In this document: piece after piece, positions 25,201 through 36,804 of the stretch
How the letters are laid out: each line of letters starts with the position of its first letter
Position numbering within the stretch: position 1 is the stretch's first letter
Assembly (NCBI GenBank): GCA_013115145.1
Contig: JAAPAO010000175.1
Location: 1-57,527, forward strand
DNA from: Perkinsus chesapeaki
Taxonomy: Eukaryota; Perkinsozoa; Perkinsida; Perkinsidae
Direction: 5' to 3'
DNA: 57,527 bases
Translations under genes and position numbers: made by a program
Notes under the pieces: model-generated
What the model was told of the DNA's origin: nothing
The model's input: the letters and a program-made list of their open reading frames with translations, nothing else
Database searches by the model: none

Positions 25201-26396
25201 ACAAGTAGAGTATAGTGCTATAGCGTAGTGATAGTTAATAATGGTATAATACCAGGGAAGAGAGACGAATGACAATGTATAAACAAGTGCAAATTAGTAA
25301 CAGTAATTAGTAGCAATGCAATGGTCAAGATATATATGAAATATATGCCATATAATTATGAGAAATAATAATCTAACATCGACCCCTAATATTACGATAG
25401 TAATCCTATCGATATGATACTTCGGGCTGGCCAATGCTCCCAATGTCATGATAGCCACACCAGGCTTCAACTCTAGAAGCCTTCCGACATTATCATGAGA
25501 GCCACCTTCGGGGAAGATACCAATGGCTTTACCTTCAGCAAGATTTTTATATACATTAGCGTACCTACACGAGATGAGCTCCGGCGTATCTTTCCCTAAG
25601 AGTGCACTACATAAGATGCTGATCTAGCTTAGGCCAGATCTTATAGGTTGCCGGCTCCTTGATTTCCACTGGCTCTCTAATCTCAGCCGTATTGTCTGAA
25701 GCAAAAGTATCAAAGGCTATTAGGCTGTTATACTGGTACCATCAATAACACGAACGATGGGTAGGAGGTTGTTCTTGGTCTTCAGTTTAGTGCCCTTCAC
25801 AAGGCCGTCGAAGGAGCCTCCTTGGACTTTCACGATGGGCTTGCCATCAGAACCTGAGAAAGATACCAATGAGGTCGCCTCGGATACACCTGGCTGCTTA
25901 CTGGTCGATGTAGTGATGGTTCCGTTGCCTTCATAAGCAAGATCTTGAGAACGCTCAACAGGCACCTAAGTTTGATGCGAGTAAGATACTCAAGAGGTTA
26001 ATTCGAAGGCCTTACTGCGCCAAAGGATTTTGCCAGTGGTCCTATAACAGGCCTTCTCATCGACTTTGCAGCTGTTATGAAGCGTATCTTCCTGCTGTCC
26101 ACAGCAGCAATGATATTTCCACCGTCAACAAATTGGTTAGGATGGTTCGATACAAATATAACAGCTTCTCCCTTTGGCGGGATATGATGTCGTCCAACAT
26201 ATGATATCCGAGAATAGAACACTTTAATAACGAAGTTCTTAATAAGAAATCTCATAATGTTATAAATATCGAACACTTGGCTCCAATCAACATTAAAAAG
26301 ATGCTTCTTATCAGCCTTGGTGGACGGCGCTGCTGTCTTGGCCGTGTCCGAGGGTTGCTGGGAAGGCTCCTTCTTGGCTACTGGAGATGATGGCAT
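22263..26396 (-). CDS. Glycerol-3-phosphate acyltransferase-like protein (PlsC family)
   Basis: A long multi-exon gene in AT-rich DNA. Exon 1 (26016-26396) begins MPSSPVAKKEPSQQ and contains IPPKGEAVIFVSNHPNQFVD, where the H(x4)D-like block is NHPNQFVD. Exon 2 starts at 25965 with VPVERSQDLAYEGNGTI. A later exon (about 25390-25630) has ELISCRYANVYKNLAEGKAI then FPEGGSHDN, LELKPGVAIMTLGA. The block VPIGLNYFEPYRF lies near 25110-25170. These are blocks I, III and IV of Sct1/Gpt2-type acyltransferases, which start glycerolipid synthesis at the ER. The 3' exons (24774-24989, 24350-24682, 23748-24074, about 22870-23100, then 22263-22630) carry several hydrophobic helices and a charged C-tail ending in HRIE. 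Not all junctions were resolved, and the 3' third could be a separate gene. Confidence 0.75.
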
Positions 26397-26843
26397 TTAA
26401 CGATACTAAACAACTATATTAAAAATGACGAGCTGAATCTGAACGCACTTCTGATGGCGTGTGGGGACCTCTGACCTGTGTACCTCCACCGAGTAAGCTG
26501 GAAGGTAGGACGATTAATACTGTGCAACTCTCTCCGTCTTTTCAGCGGTTTAACACATGTAAAATCGTCTGACAGCGTAATCGGAGAAATGCGCTTCACA
26601 CACCGACAAGTCTCTCCGTACATTACTGAGTCTAAAGCACTTTGTAAAGTCGTCATTCCTCCGCCAGCTCTGCTCTGGGTAACTCTTTGTTAGGCTCAGT
26701 CGTTCGAAATAACTCTCACTGGCCGAAAGAAATGGAAAAACTGTTCGGCAGAAGGGGCGCAGACGACACAGCGGAAAGGGGAAAGTTGCCTTGAATTTGG
26801 CGAGTGTTTTTGTGGTTCAGTGTGTTAAATAGTATTTAACATT
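26397..26843. promoter_or_regulatory. Divergent intergenic region between acyltransferase and eIF5B
   Basis: 447 bp separate two outward-pointing start codons, so it must hold both promoters unless one uses distal elements. No TATA-like or other motif stands out. Confidence 0.4.
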
Positions 26844-29800
26844 ATGTCTGACGAAGAGAAGTTATCGAACCAAGACGAGTCTCAAATGGACGCCAAGACT
26901 CTTGCTAATAGAAAGAAGAGAGAAAAGAAGAAGGCAAAGGCCGCGGCACAGAAGGCTAATGATAATGTACTGTCGCCTTGTGGGGAGGGTTTATTAGTGT
27001 TGATAGGAGGGCGGCAAGAAGATGAGCGCTGTGGCTAAGCAGGCAGCTGCCCGATTGGAAGCCAAACGACAAGCTGAAGAGGAACAGAAACGACTGGAGG
27101 AGGAGGCCCAAAGGAAGGCTGAGGAAGAGGGTAACAATAATGTAATATAGATGGGTTACAGGTGTCATTAGAGCGACTTGCTGAAGAGCGTGCTAGGAAG
27201 GAAAAGGAAGAGAAAGAACGAAAAGCAGCTGAAAAAAGGGCACGGAAAGAAAGGCTGCGAGCTGAGGGAAAATTGCTGTCGAAAAAAGAGAAGGAACAAA
27301 AGGCTAAAGCTGATGCGTAATACCGTTAAGTGAAGGCGTTCAGGTCCGTATTATAGGTATCGCCAAATGCTAATTGAAAGCGGCCAGCTTCCCGCTGCGG
27401 CCGCCTCTGAGGAGGGTAGTGTTGGCAAGCCCAAAAAGCAGAGCGATCTATATGGCAAGAAGAAGAGCCATAAACATAAGAAGCAGCCAAGTCATGTTGA
27501 GGAGAGTGTCACTTCCTCCAATCCTAATGAGGAAGATGTGGATGATTGGGAGAAGGAAGGAGAGTCGGATAAGAAGAGCGAGTCTGCTGAGGTAGAATTT
27601 GGTGGCGCGTGACGATGTTGTGTATTTGGGAATTGTAGTCTGTGGATGACTGGGAGCTTTTGGATGACTCTGATGACGAGAAGATCGAGGCGTATCCTAC
27701 TCACGTCGAAAATAAGCCGCAGAAGAATAACGAGGAGGTTATTGATGTTAAGGGTAAGTAGTCCGGTTGGGAACGCCCTTGTTCGAAAGTTAATCACCCT
27801 TATCGTTGAGACCGGCGTAAGTTCTATTCCCATGACATCCATTTCAGGTAAATTTGCGGCAGCAGATCCCTTCGACTCCTCCGACTCTGAATTCCGTTCC
27901 CCCATATGCTGTATCATGGGTCACGTCGATACTGGTAAAACGAAGTTGTTGGATAAGATACGGAAAACTACAGTTCAGGAAGGTAACGGGAAAAGGAGAT
28001 TCACATAACACCATTCGGAGTAGTACCAGTAGGAATAGAACTGCCCATAAATACTCATCACGTATCCTTATAGGAAATGTAGATGTACTCCAGTCTCAAT
28101 ATACGTTGTTGTACACAATGTCCCACACACTCCCAACTCCCTCCTGATTTCATTCGAATGCTAACTATTACTTTGAGACTGTTTCGAGGCACTACTTTAA
28201 TTGCCAATCGTCTGTATTTCCAAACTCCTCTTCTATCATCTCAGGTGAGGCTGGTGGTATCACACAGCAAATTGGTGCTACATTTTTCCCGGAGGCAAGC
28301 CTCCAAGATGCGGTCCATAAGGTTAACCTCACCAGTCGAGGCGCTAATGTCGACCTTAAGGTAACCATTCTCGGCAGAGGTGATGATGATTTTCCATCGC
28401 TCTGTCGGTCAGCTTCCTGGTCTCCTCATTATCGATACACCCGGTCATGAGTCCTTCAACAACCTTCGTGTCCGAGGCAGCTCACTATGTGATATAGCCA
28501 TACTGGTTGTGGATATCATGCATGGCTTGGAGCCCCAGACGATAGAGAGTTTGGAGCTTTTGCGCAATAGGAAGTGTCCTTTCATAATAGCTTTGAACAA
28601 GATTGATAGGTAATAAAGGGAAGTCTGCTAACGAACGGATGCCGCTGTTTATTTTCCCTCGTCGTTTGTGCCATCTGTCAACCTCGCGTCTGGTACTATA
28701 ACAGCAGCTATAACAGTTGGGACATGTATGCACTTGAGTGGACCCTGCCTGAGTTATTAGTACTGTGACGTAAGAGACCACTAGGGAGGTCCGGCCAGAG
28801 GCCATTAGGAGGGAGAGCCTCACTTCGATTATCAAATATGATATCCATCGATTGTTAATGCTATATGCCTCTACATCTCGACTTCCCTCATTTCTGTCCG
28901 CCTCTTTCTCCACTGTTCCTCTCTGTTAGACTCTATCAATGGCGTTCGTCAGCTAATCGTCCTTCTAGAGATAGCCTTAAGGCTCAGAAGGACTATGTGA
29001 AGCATGAATTCGATGACCGCCTTAAACGTATACAATTGCAGCTGGCGGAGCGAGGCCTAAACACGGCTATCTATTGGGAGAATCATGATGTTAGACGGGA
29101 CGTCAGTATTGTGCCGACCTCAGCCGTCACTGGAGAGGGCGTGCCGGACTTGCTGTACCTTATTGTCAAGCTGACCCAGACTCTAATGGCGAAGAAGATC
29201 ACAAAGCAGCCTAATGTGTTCCAGTGCACTGTATTGGAGGTTAAGAATATAGAGGGTTTGGGCACCACTATCGACGTTATATTGGTCAACGGTCAACTGA
29301 AGGACACAGACCAGATATGTGTATGTACGTTGGGTGGGCCTGTGATAACATCTATAAGGGCTTTACTCACGCCACCACCAGCCAAGGAGATTAGGGTTAA
29401 ATCGGAGTATGTTCATCATAAAGTCATTAATGGTAAGCTGGGCAGGAGTGCGCGAAGTGAGCTCTGAGGAATCTTTAGGTTCAATGGGGGTAAAGATATG
29501 CGCCCCGGGTCTCGAGGAGGCTGTGGCCGGTACGCAGCTTATCGTTATGAAGCCGGGCGACGATCCGGAGGAGGTGAAGAGGCGTGCCATGGCAGATTAC
29601 AAGGCGGTTGTGAACGAGTTCAAGAGATCTCCGGAGGGTGTTTATGTGAAGGCATCTACTTTGGGCTCTTTGGAGGCATTGCTTGACTTCCTTAAGAGCA
29701 GCGATATTCCGGTCAACCAAGTTGGCATTGGTGAAGTCCATCTTATGGATGTTAGGAAGGCCTCTATTATGTTGGAAAAGAAAAAGGAGTATGCTGTTAT

Positions 29801-30410
29801 ATTGGCCTTTGATGTGAAGGTGTCCCCGGAGGCTCGAGACGAAGCTGAGAAACTGGGTGTTAAAATCATGACCGCTGAAATCATCTACCATTTGTTCGAC
29901 CAGTTTACGGCGTATATGGAGCAAGTGAAGCAAGAGAAGAGACAGCAAGTTCAAGAGGACGCTGTGTTCCCAGTTGTAGGCTAACTGGTGTGATTTATTT
30001 ATACCATATTTCCTTCACATCAGGTCCTTAATATCATCCCACAGTACGTATTTAACAAGAAGGACCCGATTGTCGTTGGCGTAGACGTTACTGAGGGCAC
30101 TCTTCGGCTTAACACTCCTCTATGTGTGCCGGACAAAGGCTTCTTGGAGATAGGTCGCGTAGCTAGTATCGAGAAGGACCATCGGCCGGTGGAGAAGGCC
30201 ATCAAGGGTGACAGTGTGGCCATCAAGATCCAGCCTACTGCTGCCCAAGCACACGTCACCTACGGACGCCACTTTGATTCCTCGAACACGCTGATGTCTC
30301 TGATCAACCGAAGGACTATCGATTGCTTGAAGGAGAACTTCAGAGATGACATGAGGAAGGAAGATTGGCAGCTCATTATGAGGATGAAACCTATCTTTGG
30401 TATACAGTGA
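26844..30410 (+). CDS. Translation initiation factor eIF5B (multi-exon)
   Basis: eIF5B is a GTPase that joins the large subunit to the 48S complex on the ribosome. The N-terminus [14 protein letters not shown] and the next exons (27020-27620) are highly charged Lys/Glu coiled coil, as usual. The G domain shows [15 protein letters not shown] (G1), [13 protein letters not shown] (switch I), [18 protein letters not shown] (G3) and ALNKIDR (G4). Then come [17 protein letters not shown] (G5), the domain II stretch [19 protein letters not shown], domain [21 protein letters not shown], and domain [20 protein letters not shown], ending in [10 protein letters not shown]. All five G motifs and the C-terminal contact helix are present, so it looks intact. 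At least ten introns split the 5' part. The longest, after ALNKIDR, is about 270 bp. Confidence 0.96.
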
Positions 30411-30742
30411 TCCCCCGACGACGCCGCCGTCACAACGTCACATCTACAACAGGTACCTATAACAACTCACTAGCTTCTGTTTCCGAGCTGCTGTTTTCGG
30501 TGTGGAGTTTGGGGAGGGGTGGCCCATTGGGGTGGGACGTAGACTGCAGGCTAGTACAGTTGTAGATGAAGTGATTATCTAATTGCACCTATTGAAGGAG
30601 CAGTCGATCGTATTATTATTTCGTGGAAGAGTTCACTTCTCATATTTATAAATGTTGATCAATTTTATGAAATATATGTTAGTAATATATATATATATTG
30701 TTTTGTAAGCGTAGCAGCTTGTTGGTAGTAGTGAGTTCCAAA
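30411..30742. other. Spacer, AT-rich
   Basis: Includes a TA-rich run near 30690 (ATATATATATAT). No gene seen. Confidence 0.4.
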
Positions 30743-31211
30743 ATGGCGATACAGAAGAAACGTAAGAAGAACGCTAATAATACTAGAGGAGGCATTGTTA
30801 AGGCTAAGAGGCATACAAGAGATATAGATCAGGTAGATATAAGGTCGTCAACAACGACAACCGGCCTATTTTACGGTTTTTCTATCAGATTCACGACGAT
30901 CTAAAGGCCCCTGAGAAGTTCTCTAATATGCCAGTTGATGAGGACCTTCCTGGTCGAGGACAGCACTACTGTGTTGCGTGCGCCAAGTAAGCAATGGTTA
31001 TCATATATTTTCCTAAATATGCTCCCTTAGGTACTTCATAACGGACATAGCCTTAGTAGCTCACTTCAAGACAGCCAAGCACCGCCGTAGGCTGAAACAG
31101 GCTCTCGAAGGTAAAGACCGTAGAATACGGATTGTGTCAGCTGTCCCCTTTTTATCAGATCCTCACACACAGGAGTCCGCCGAGGCCGCTGTCGGATACG
31201 GTCGGGTGTAG
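30743..31211 (+). CDS. Bud20/ZNF593-type C2H2 zinc-finger protein
   Basis: Four exons, 30743-30832, 30889-30986, 31031-31110 and 31159-31211, join in frame to 106 residues, the usual length for this family. The N-terminus is basic (MAIQKKRKKNANNTRGG). The core DLPGRGQHYCVACAKYFITD then HFKTAKHRRRLK forms a C2H2 finger with the GQHYC signature of ZNF593/Bud20/zf-C2H2_JAZ proteins. The C-terminus HTQESAEAAVGYG also matches the family. In yeast Bud20 travels with pre-60S particles out of the nucleus. It sits just after eIF5B on the same strand, another 60S-linked gene. Confidence 0.93.
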
Positions 31212-32034
31212 GTGCACTGTCTGTTGTATAATAATACTATCACAACACCAACAACAACGTTTCTTCTATTTATGGGGACAGCTGATTGTGTTACGCCAAA
31301 TTAGGGTTACCAGGGCTTAGATCGATGAACCCTCCGGCGTCCAGAGTTAAGGTCAAGGAGATTGTATTTCGTGGCGACCGCGGGAATTCTCGAGGCAGCT
31401 GTAGTGGATCCCGAAGTCCAGTGCGAGCCCCTAGCAGTAGGCCGCCAGATGGCAGCAGCCGAGGGACTGACCGAGCGCGGGGAGGGCCAAGTCTGCCGGG
31501 AAGGGTAGTCGGAGGGGGTACTCTTTAGGGTGGCATAGTTTCCAAGGTTCTTAAGGCTTTCGCTGTGGGACCTTATTCTCATAATTTATCTGCCACCTTC
31601 GATAGGTGCTGGGAAGAGTAGTGCCCAAGAGTCGTTCCGCTGTTCTAACGTGGAGAAAGCACTCTATTAAACGATTAGATAGCGCTGCTAACTACACTTG
31701 CTTGAGTACATTAGGATACTTAATGATGTCAGACTAATGATATAAAGTATGTGGAATTTATACTACTTCACAGTATAGTCGTCTACAAGCATCCTACATA
31801 GTTCACTCTTGGTATTGATGTCTGGGGTCGCTAAGCATGTTGGAGAGAGAGGAAAAGACTTCGAGGAAATTTCGTAAAATACCGGTAGACTCTTCTCGCA
31901 TCTCCTCAGGCATTGAAATTTATATTTCCTGTATCGATTCGGGGAGGTGGTCGCCAGTTCCACCGCCATAGTCACCACTTTACCATACTGTTTTCTCCAC
32001 ACTGTCCTCCTCCACCTCCCAGGTAGCCTTATAG
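31212..32034. other. Spacer upstream of the second kinase
   Basis: No supported feature. An early exon of the kinase at 32035 may lie here because its first readable exon begins at a splice acceptor. Confidence 0.35.
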
Positions 32035-33818
32035 GTTCCATCACCTCCCCGCCAACCTTACCATCCTCACCAATCCCCTATATCTCGACGGCGTAGTGTA
32101 AGGCGTTCTTCTACGGGGGCGGCGGCGGCATCTGCTACCTCTGGTGGCCCTCCAGGCTATCGTCTACTAGAAGAGCTGGGCAGGTGAGCTGCTATCGAAG
32201 ACCACGAATGTATCAATTTTAAACTCAACAGGGGAGGATGCGCCACAGTCTACCAGGGCGTGGCGGAGGCCTCGGGGCGGCCAGTGGCTATTAAGAAGTT
32301 CGATAAGCTACCATCATCCACTTTACTCTTGCCTCACCAAGTCGCCAGCGAACGACAGGCCGCAAAGGCACAGTCCGACTACGACTCTGCGTGCCGGGAA
32401 ATCGCAGTGCTTCGAGCGTTGAAGGGGCCCGGGCGAATCTGTGAGCTTGTAGAAGTGATAGAAGGGAAGCGAGTGCTGTGGATGGTGCTGGAGCTCTGTC
32501 CTGGGGTGACACTAAGCCGAGGGTTCACAGTACTGAGGGGAGAGTTCGTGGGTGGAAAGAGAATCTACACAGTGCGCCCGACTGAGACGCTCTATAACAT
32601 TATCAGCGATAATGGCAGCTATGGATGTGTCTTTATAAGAGACCTTATTAGGCAAATCTTAGGTAGACCCGCGGTCTGTAAGGCGCCACAATGGATTCTC
32701 AGAGGGCTTGGCCCAGCTTGAGGGTTCTGGATACGTCCATGGCGACTTGAAGCCAGATAATGTGATGCTGAACCTCGTCAACGCTGCACCGTGTATAAAG
32801 CTCATCGATCTCGGCTCGGCATTTCGCCCCATCACAGGGTCGAGATCTCAGGCTGTCGCCACACTGGAGTATCTTTTATTGGCGGCTGTTGATAGTGATT
32901 GGCAGTATTCAGGTACATGCCTCCGGAGGCTCTTTGTGGTGACCATCTCACTGAAGTGTCAGCATGGACCTTAGATACTTGGGCTTTGGGAGCTATGATG
33001 CTCGAATGGTGCACTATGGCCCCTCTATGGTTGTAATACGGAGGCAACAATAACGGTTTGCAGATGTTGATAGCAGGTCCTACCCCTGTCGAGTGTACCT
33101 GCAGCCCAGCTCACCTGCTGCACGAAGATCTCGGCAAGAGGAGGGTTACGTTACCTTTACTCATGGCGGCTTGTTTGCAGTGTCGGGAAAGGACCCTAAT
33201 AGGATAGCACAGAGACAGGTGGAAGTGGTAGTACATTGGGGTGGGCGGGGGAGGTGTCAAAGGGATGCCTACTATCACTAGTACTATACTGTGATTTAGT
33301 ACTTTATTATATATAACTAATCCCTATTATATCTTACAGTCTGTCATGTCTTATGTCATGTCATAGGAGAAAAAATTACCTCAAAACTCTCATTTTGAAG
33401 AAGTTACGGCTGCCTATCGATTCTCCCTCTGTAGATGACCGGTACTGTATAATGATTGGGGTAGTACACGTGCTGCCCCAGTATTAATGTCTTTTCTTCT
33501 ATCCAGCTCAATCCTTAGTACAGTCGTTTTATCATAAAATATTACCAACATTACCGTCTTCACCCCCTCTTCATCACTTCCTTCCTTCCCCAGGTAACCG
33601 AGCTCCCGTATGTACTAGATACTTCTAGACACCATCAATACTGTCCTGGCATACCCCTCGGCAATTGGCAGTACCGCTGTCATCGATCCCGTTTGTAATT
33701 GTCTATCCTCAGGCACGGTGTAGATTTTCTCACCCAACTGCTGGCCCTACATCCCCAGGATCGCCTATCGGTTCGGCTAGCATCGGCCCATCCCTTCCTC
33801 ACCGCTGGCCATGTCTAG
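32035..33818 (+). CDS. Divergent protein kinase (multi-exon, 5' end open)
   Basis: The first exon read, about 32035-32183, is basic and Ser/Thr-rich and ends in YRLLEELG. It joins at 32232 to GGCATVYQGVAEASGRPVAI, so the Gly-rich loop and the ATP lysine in VAIKKF are present. A helix C Glu occurs in CREIAVLRAL. The catalytic loop is HGDLKPDNVMLN, with HGD replacing HRD, and the Mg site is DLGSA instead of DFG. Next, TLEYMPPEAL spans an intron, followed by TWALGAMMLEW. The last exon, after a 3' splice site near 33710, has DFLTQLLALHPQDRLSVRLA then HPFL, the normal end of a kinase lobe, and stops at 33816-33818. Residues needed for catalysis remain. I cannot place it in a known kinase family. 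Confidence 0.75.
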
Positions 33819-33896
33819 TTCATGTTCCATTTCGAGCTCCCATTGATCTTTGTGTTATTGCTGTCCCCTCAACGCTCCTTTCTAGTTTGTCTTTCA

Positions 33897-35513
33897 ATGC
33901 TTGGAGCTCGGCGGCCGAGGTGTCTGCAATCGGTCCGTCTGCGTAGGCCAGGCAAGCCTCCACCTCAAGGCTTAGCGGACGTGCAGCTACAGCCTATCGC
34001 TTCTATGCCCTCCCTGGATGCTTTACCATCGCCAATCTCCACCACCCCAACAAGGCGAAGGGCCCCGAGGCAGTGCAGAAGTGTAGATCTTCGGTGTCGC
34101 CGTCGTCGGCATTCGGTTGGACCAAGCAGCGGCAGTGCAGCCCTGGGGCCATTATTGACTGTCACCAGATGCTCAACGATACCGAAGGGGGATGATGCAG
34201 CCCCTACCGTTTATAGGAGCAGAACGTAAGGCTAGTATTTTATTATTACCATTTGATAAAGTGTAATGGAAGACTTTGTACTGAAATAATACGGTCAATG
34301 GATAATAGGACTTCATTAGCTTCGAAATCCATTTATAACTGTGTGTGATAATTATCATTTATTAAGTTTTTAGGATTTATATTACATCTCCGTATTACCA
34401 CATTTCCGTTTGATATGTCCTCAGGTATGACCCTCGTAAGTCACCCTATGACTGCTACCGGAGGTCAAGCATACTGTCCTCTATAGATGGTATAGGAGGA
34501 TCACCATTGAGGGTGATTGGTAAGAGACCAGGACAGCAGCAGCAAGAGGCTCAGGACTTCTCCGATATGTTTGATGATGACGAAGGATGGGATGGGGATG
34601 AAGATGATGATGATGACGCTCTCGCCGAAGGTCAAGCCGACAGGGAACTGGTGAGCCACTCTCGGGCCGACGGTTGGCTAATGCTCAGTTGACGATCCAC
34701 GCCAGAATATCGAAGACCTCTATGGTATACCAATCGAGGACGATTGGTATACCAACCAACGAAGTTGAGTTCACATTCGTTTACGTTAATCAAATTTCAA
34801 TGCTTACATAGTGTCAAGTAAAATAGATTAAATATCACTAATAAGAGGACATTTCCTGAAGGGTTTATCTAACTCAGAATTTTCACAGACTTCCCTTCCG
34901 ACTATTCATGACATTTGAAAAGGCCACTGGTCTGTCCAAAGGCGGGGGCGTGATTACTCCATCTTCCACGTTTATATGCTATCTTGACCTTAGGACTGTG
35001 GTTTGACGGCTCGAGAGCTTCTAGATCTCCTATCGAGGGATATCACACCAGATGACTACGATACCTTGCTTAAATTGGATCAGCGTGTTCCTCCTAGGAC
35101 CGCCAAGCCAGAGGTAACAGTCGGGGCTGGCGGTCGATGATGCCAGCATATCTTCTACAGTCTATATCAAACTTGACGGTCCTTTCTATAGAGGAGATCA
35201 AGCAGCTGATAGGCAAGGGTGAGGTCGACAAATGTGGGGTAAGCCCTGGACCATGCTGGGACCCGCCAACCCAGTGTCCCAATTTCAGGTCTGCCTGTCC
35301 CCACTCCTCGGCAACAATGACGACGACTCTGATACCACAGGTCAAGCCTCTTCCTCTTCTAGTGCGAGCCCAATAGATGTTATTAGACTGCCAAGATGCG
35401 GTCATGTTTTCCATGGCAAATGTGCCCGGTTGTGGCTAAGCAAGTTCGGCAGGACGTGCCCGATCGATCGAGTAGAGGTCGACGAGGACAGCGCCTCGGA
35501 TCCCGGCGCATAA
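33897..35513 (+). CDS. RING-H2-like protein, probable ubiquitin ligase
   Basis: The start is probably the Met at 33897 (MLGARRPRCLQSVRL). An Arg/Pro-rich exon joins at phase 2 to YDPRKSPYDCYRRSS after an intron from about 34230. An acidic stretch (DDDEGWDGDEDDDDD) follows. The conserved helix ARELLDLLSRDITPDDYDTL then leads through SISNLTVLSIEEIKQLIGKG into the RING: CGVCLSPL, a Ser-rich loop, then LPRCGHVFHGKCARLWL and TCPIDR. The C3H2C3 order is clear, but the last Cys of the CP.C pair is replaced (CPID). The helix plus RING arrangement is known from protist RING proteins. Exon borders at 34651-35000 are not fully resolved. The gene starts 79 bp after the kinase stop. Confidence 0.75.
34723..34754. 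repeat. Perfect inverted repeat, 14-bp arms
   Basis: Arm TGGTATACCAATCG, a 4-base loop AGGA, then CGATTGGTATACCA. It lies in or beside an exon of the RING gene. Confidence 0.9.
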
Positions 35514-35619
35514 TCGCGCTGTAAAGATTTCAGATTGCAACTTGTACAATGGCCCATGATGTGAATCTTTACCAGCTATCGATGTCGAAATCTCCTAGGC
35601 TTTGTGTTGAGTGATATAA

Positions 35620-35668
35620 ATGCCGCGTGCCGGGATCGAACCTGCGGCCTCCTTAAGCCTTATCCTTC
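35620..35668 (-). other. tRNA 3'-half-like relic in a gene leader
   Basis: The minus strand reads as a tRNA 3' half: GGCCGCAGGTTCGATCCCGG then CACGCGGCA. The 5' half needed for a cloverleaf is not visible, so it is a relic or tRNA-derived repeat. It lies directly before the ATG at 35671. Confidence 0.5.
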
Positions 35669-35670
35669 CC

Positions 35671-36711
35671 ATGAGCGCGGGGACAGCAGTGTGGAGTGAA
35701 ATGCGGCAGCTCCGCGTGATGGTCGGGCTGCGACAGGTGAGCTATTCGCCTTCCTCCCTCCCTCCTTCCCAGCCGGCCCGCCCAGGTCCTTATGCGAAAA
35801 TTCAACCAACCAGCGGCTCTGATGGAACGGCGAGTCATCAGCAGCGATGCTTTTGGCGTTAACGTGCTGAAGCCATGGGCTCGATGGTGAGCAGCTCGAA
35901 GGGTGTGAAAGACCATCCCCGCAGGTGTGTCGAGAACAAACGAGTCTTCACCGGCTCTGATGTGGCCAAACTGGTTGATGCTGTCCCATTGAAATTGCCC
36001 AAGTCGATTCCAGCGCCAAAAACTGTCAACCAAGCTCTGACAAGAGTACATCCTGTCACTGTAGAGGATATACAGTGGATGCTCAATCTAATCAAAAGGA
36101 GAGGTACCTTGGACGAGAACATAGGCTACGGAGAGTAAGGAAAATGCAAGATTTGCAAGATGAGCAAGATTTACAGGTACCCCAAAATTCTTGCACGAAC
36201 TGGGCCTAGATATCCCTTTTCTCCGTATAACTATGAGCGATTGGTCGACATGTGTGGAGATCTGTGGGGTTCGGAGTTATCAGAACAAGGACCATTGCCA
36301 GAGTCACAGCAGGAGGATAAGCCTGATGATGAGGAATTGAGGAAGATGGATCTTCAGGTAAGGGCGGCAAGAGCTCGCTGCTCATCGTCCAGGGACTTCC
36401 TCCATAATGCACATTGTGTTCCGTTACAGAGCAGCAGGTTACTGATGGGCACCAATTGGCACAAAAGGAATGAATTTGATGTCTCTTTCGACCGCTTTGA
36501 AGGTCTTTGAAGGTCGAATTCTTATAACGGGACTTCTATTGTATAATTCCTCCTCCGCCTTAGGAACAGGTTATCGCTAGGCCAGATAAATCCCCATTAC
36601 GTCCATCTGCCTCCTCTACTCTGTTCGTTCAGGAATATTCCTGGCGTGTAGAGGACAATCAGGACAAGCAAGAATGGGATTGGCTGCGGCCACGTAATGA
36701 GGCCTTTTAAG
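35671..36711 (+). CDS. Unrecognised multi-exon gene
   Basis: The first exon reads MSAGTAVWSEMRQLRVMVGL and ends at a GTGAGC donor. It joins VLMRKFNQPAALMERRV and, after another short intron, ENKRVFTGSDVAKLVDAVPL, KTVNQALTRVHPVTVEDIQW and RRGTLDENIGYG. A 42-bp intron then leads to YPKILARTGPRYPFSPYNYE and an acidic Gln/Glu stretch. The last readable part is EYSWRVEDNQDKQEWDWL and ends RPRNEAF, TAA at 36709-36711. The N-terminus is basic with hydrophobic patches and could be a mitochondrial presequence (inference). The joint between 36420 and 36565 is uncertain. No domain recognised. Confidence 0.6.
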
Positions 36712-36804
36712 GCAATCAACATGCCCAATGAGAGTTTCTGTTCCCCCTCTCCCTGTTGGATAGTTAATTTCGTGGCGCGCGGTAACTGTAGTTAGGCCAC
36801 TGTC

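Noticed and set aside
33822-34229. Fusion of the divergent kinase with the RING gene
   Set aside because: The kinase ends with a TAG after the last lobe helix and no donor gives the phase needed to reach the RING gene's first exon.
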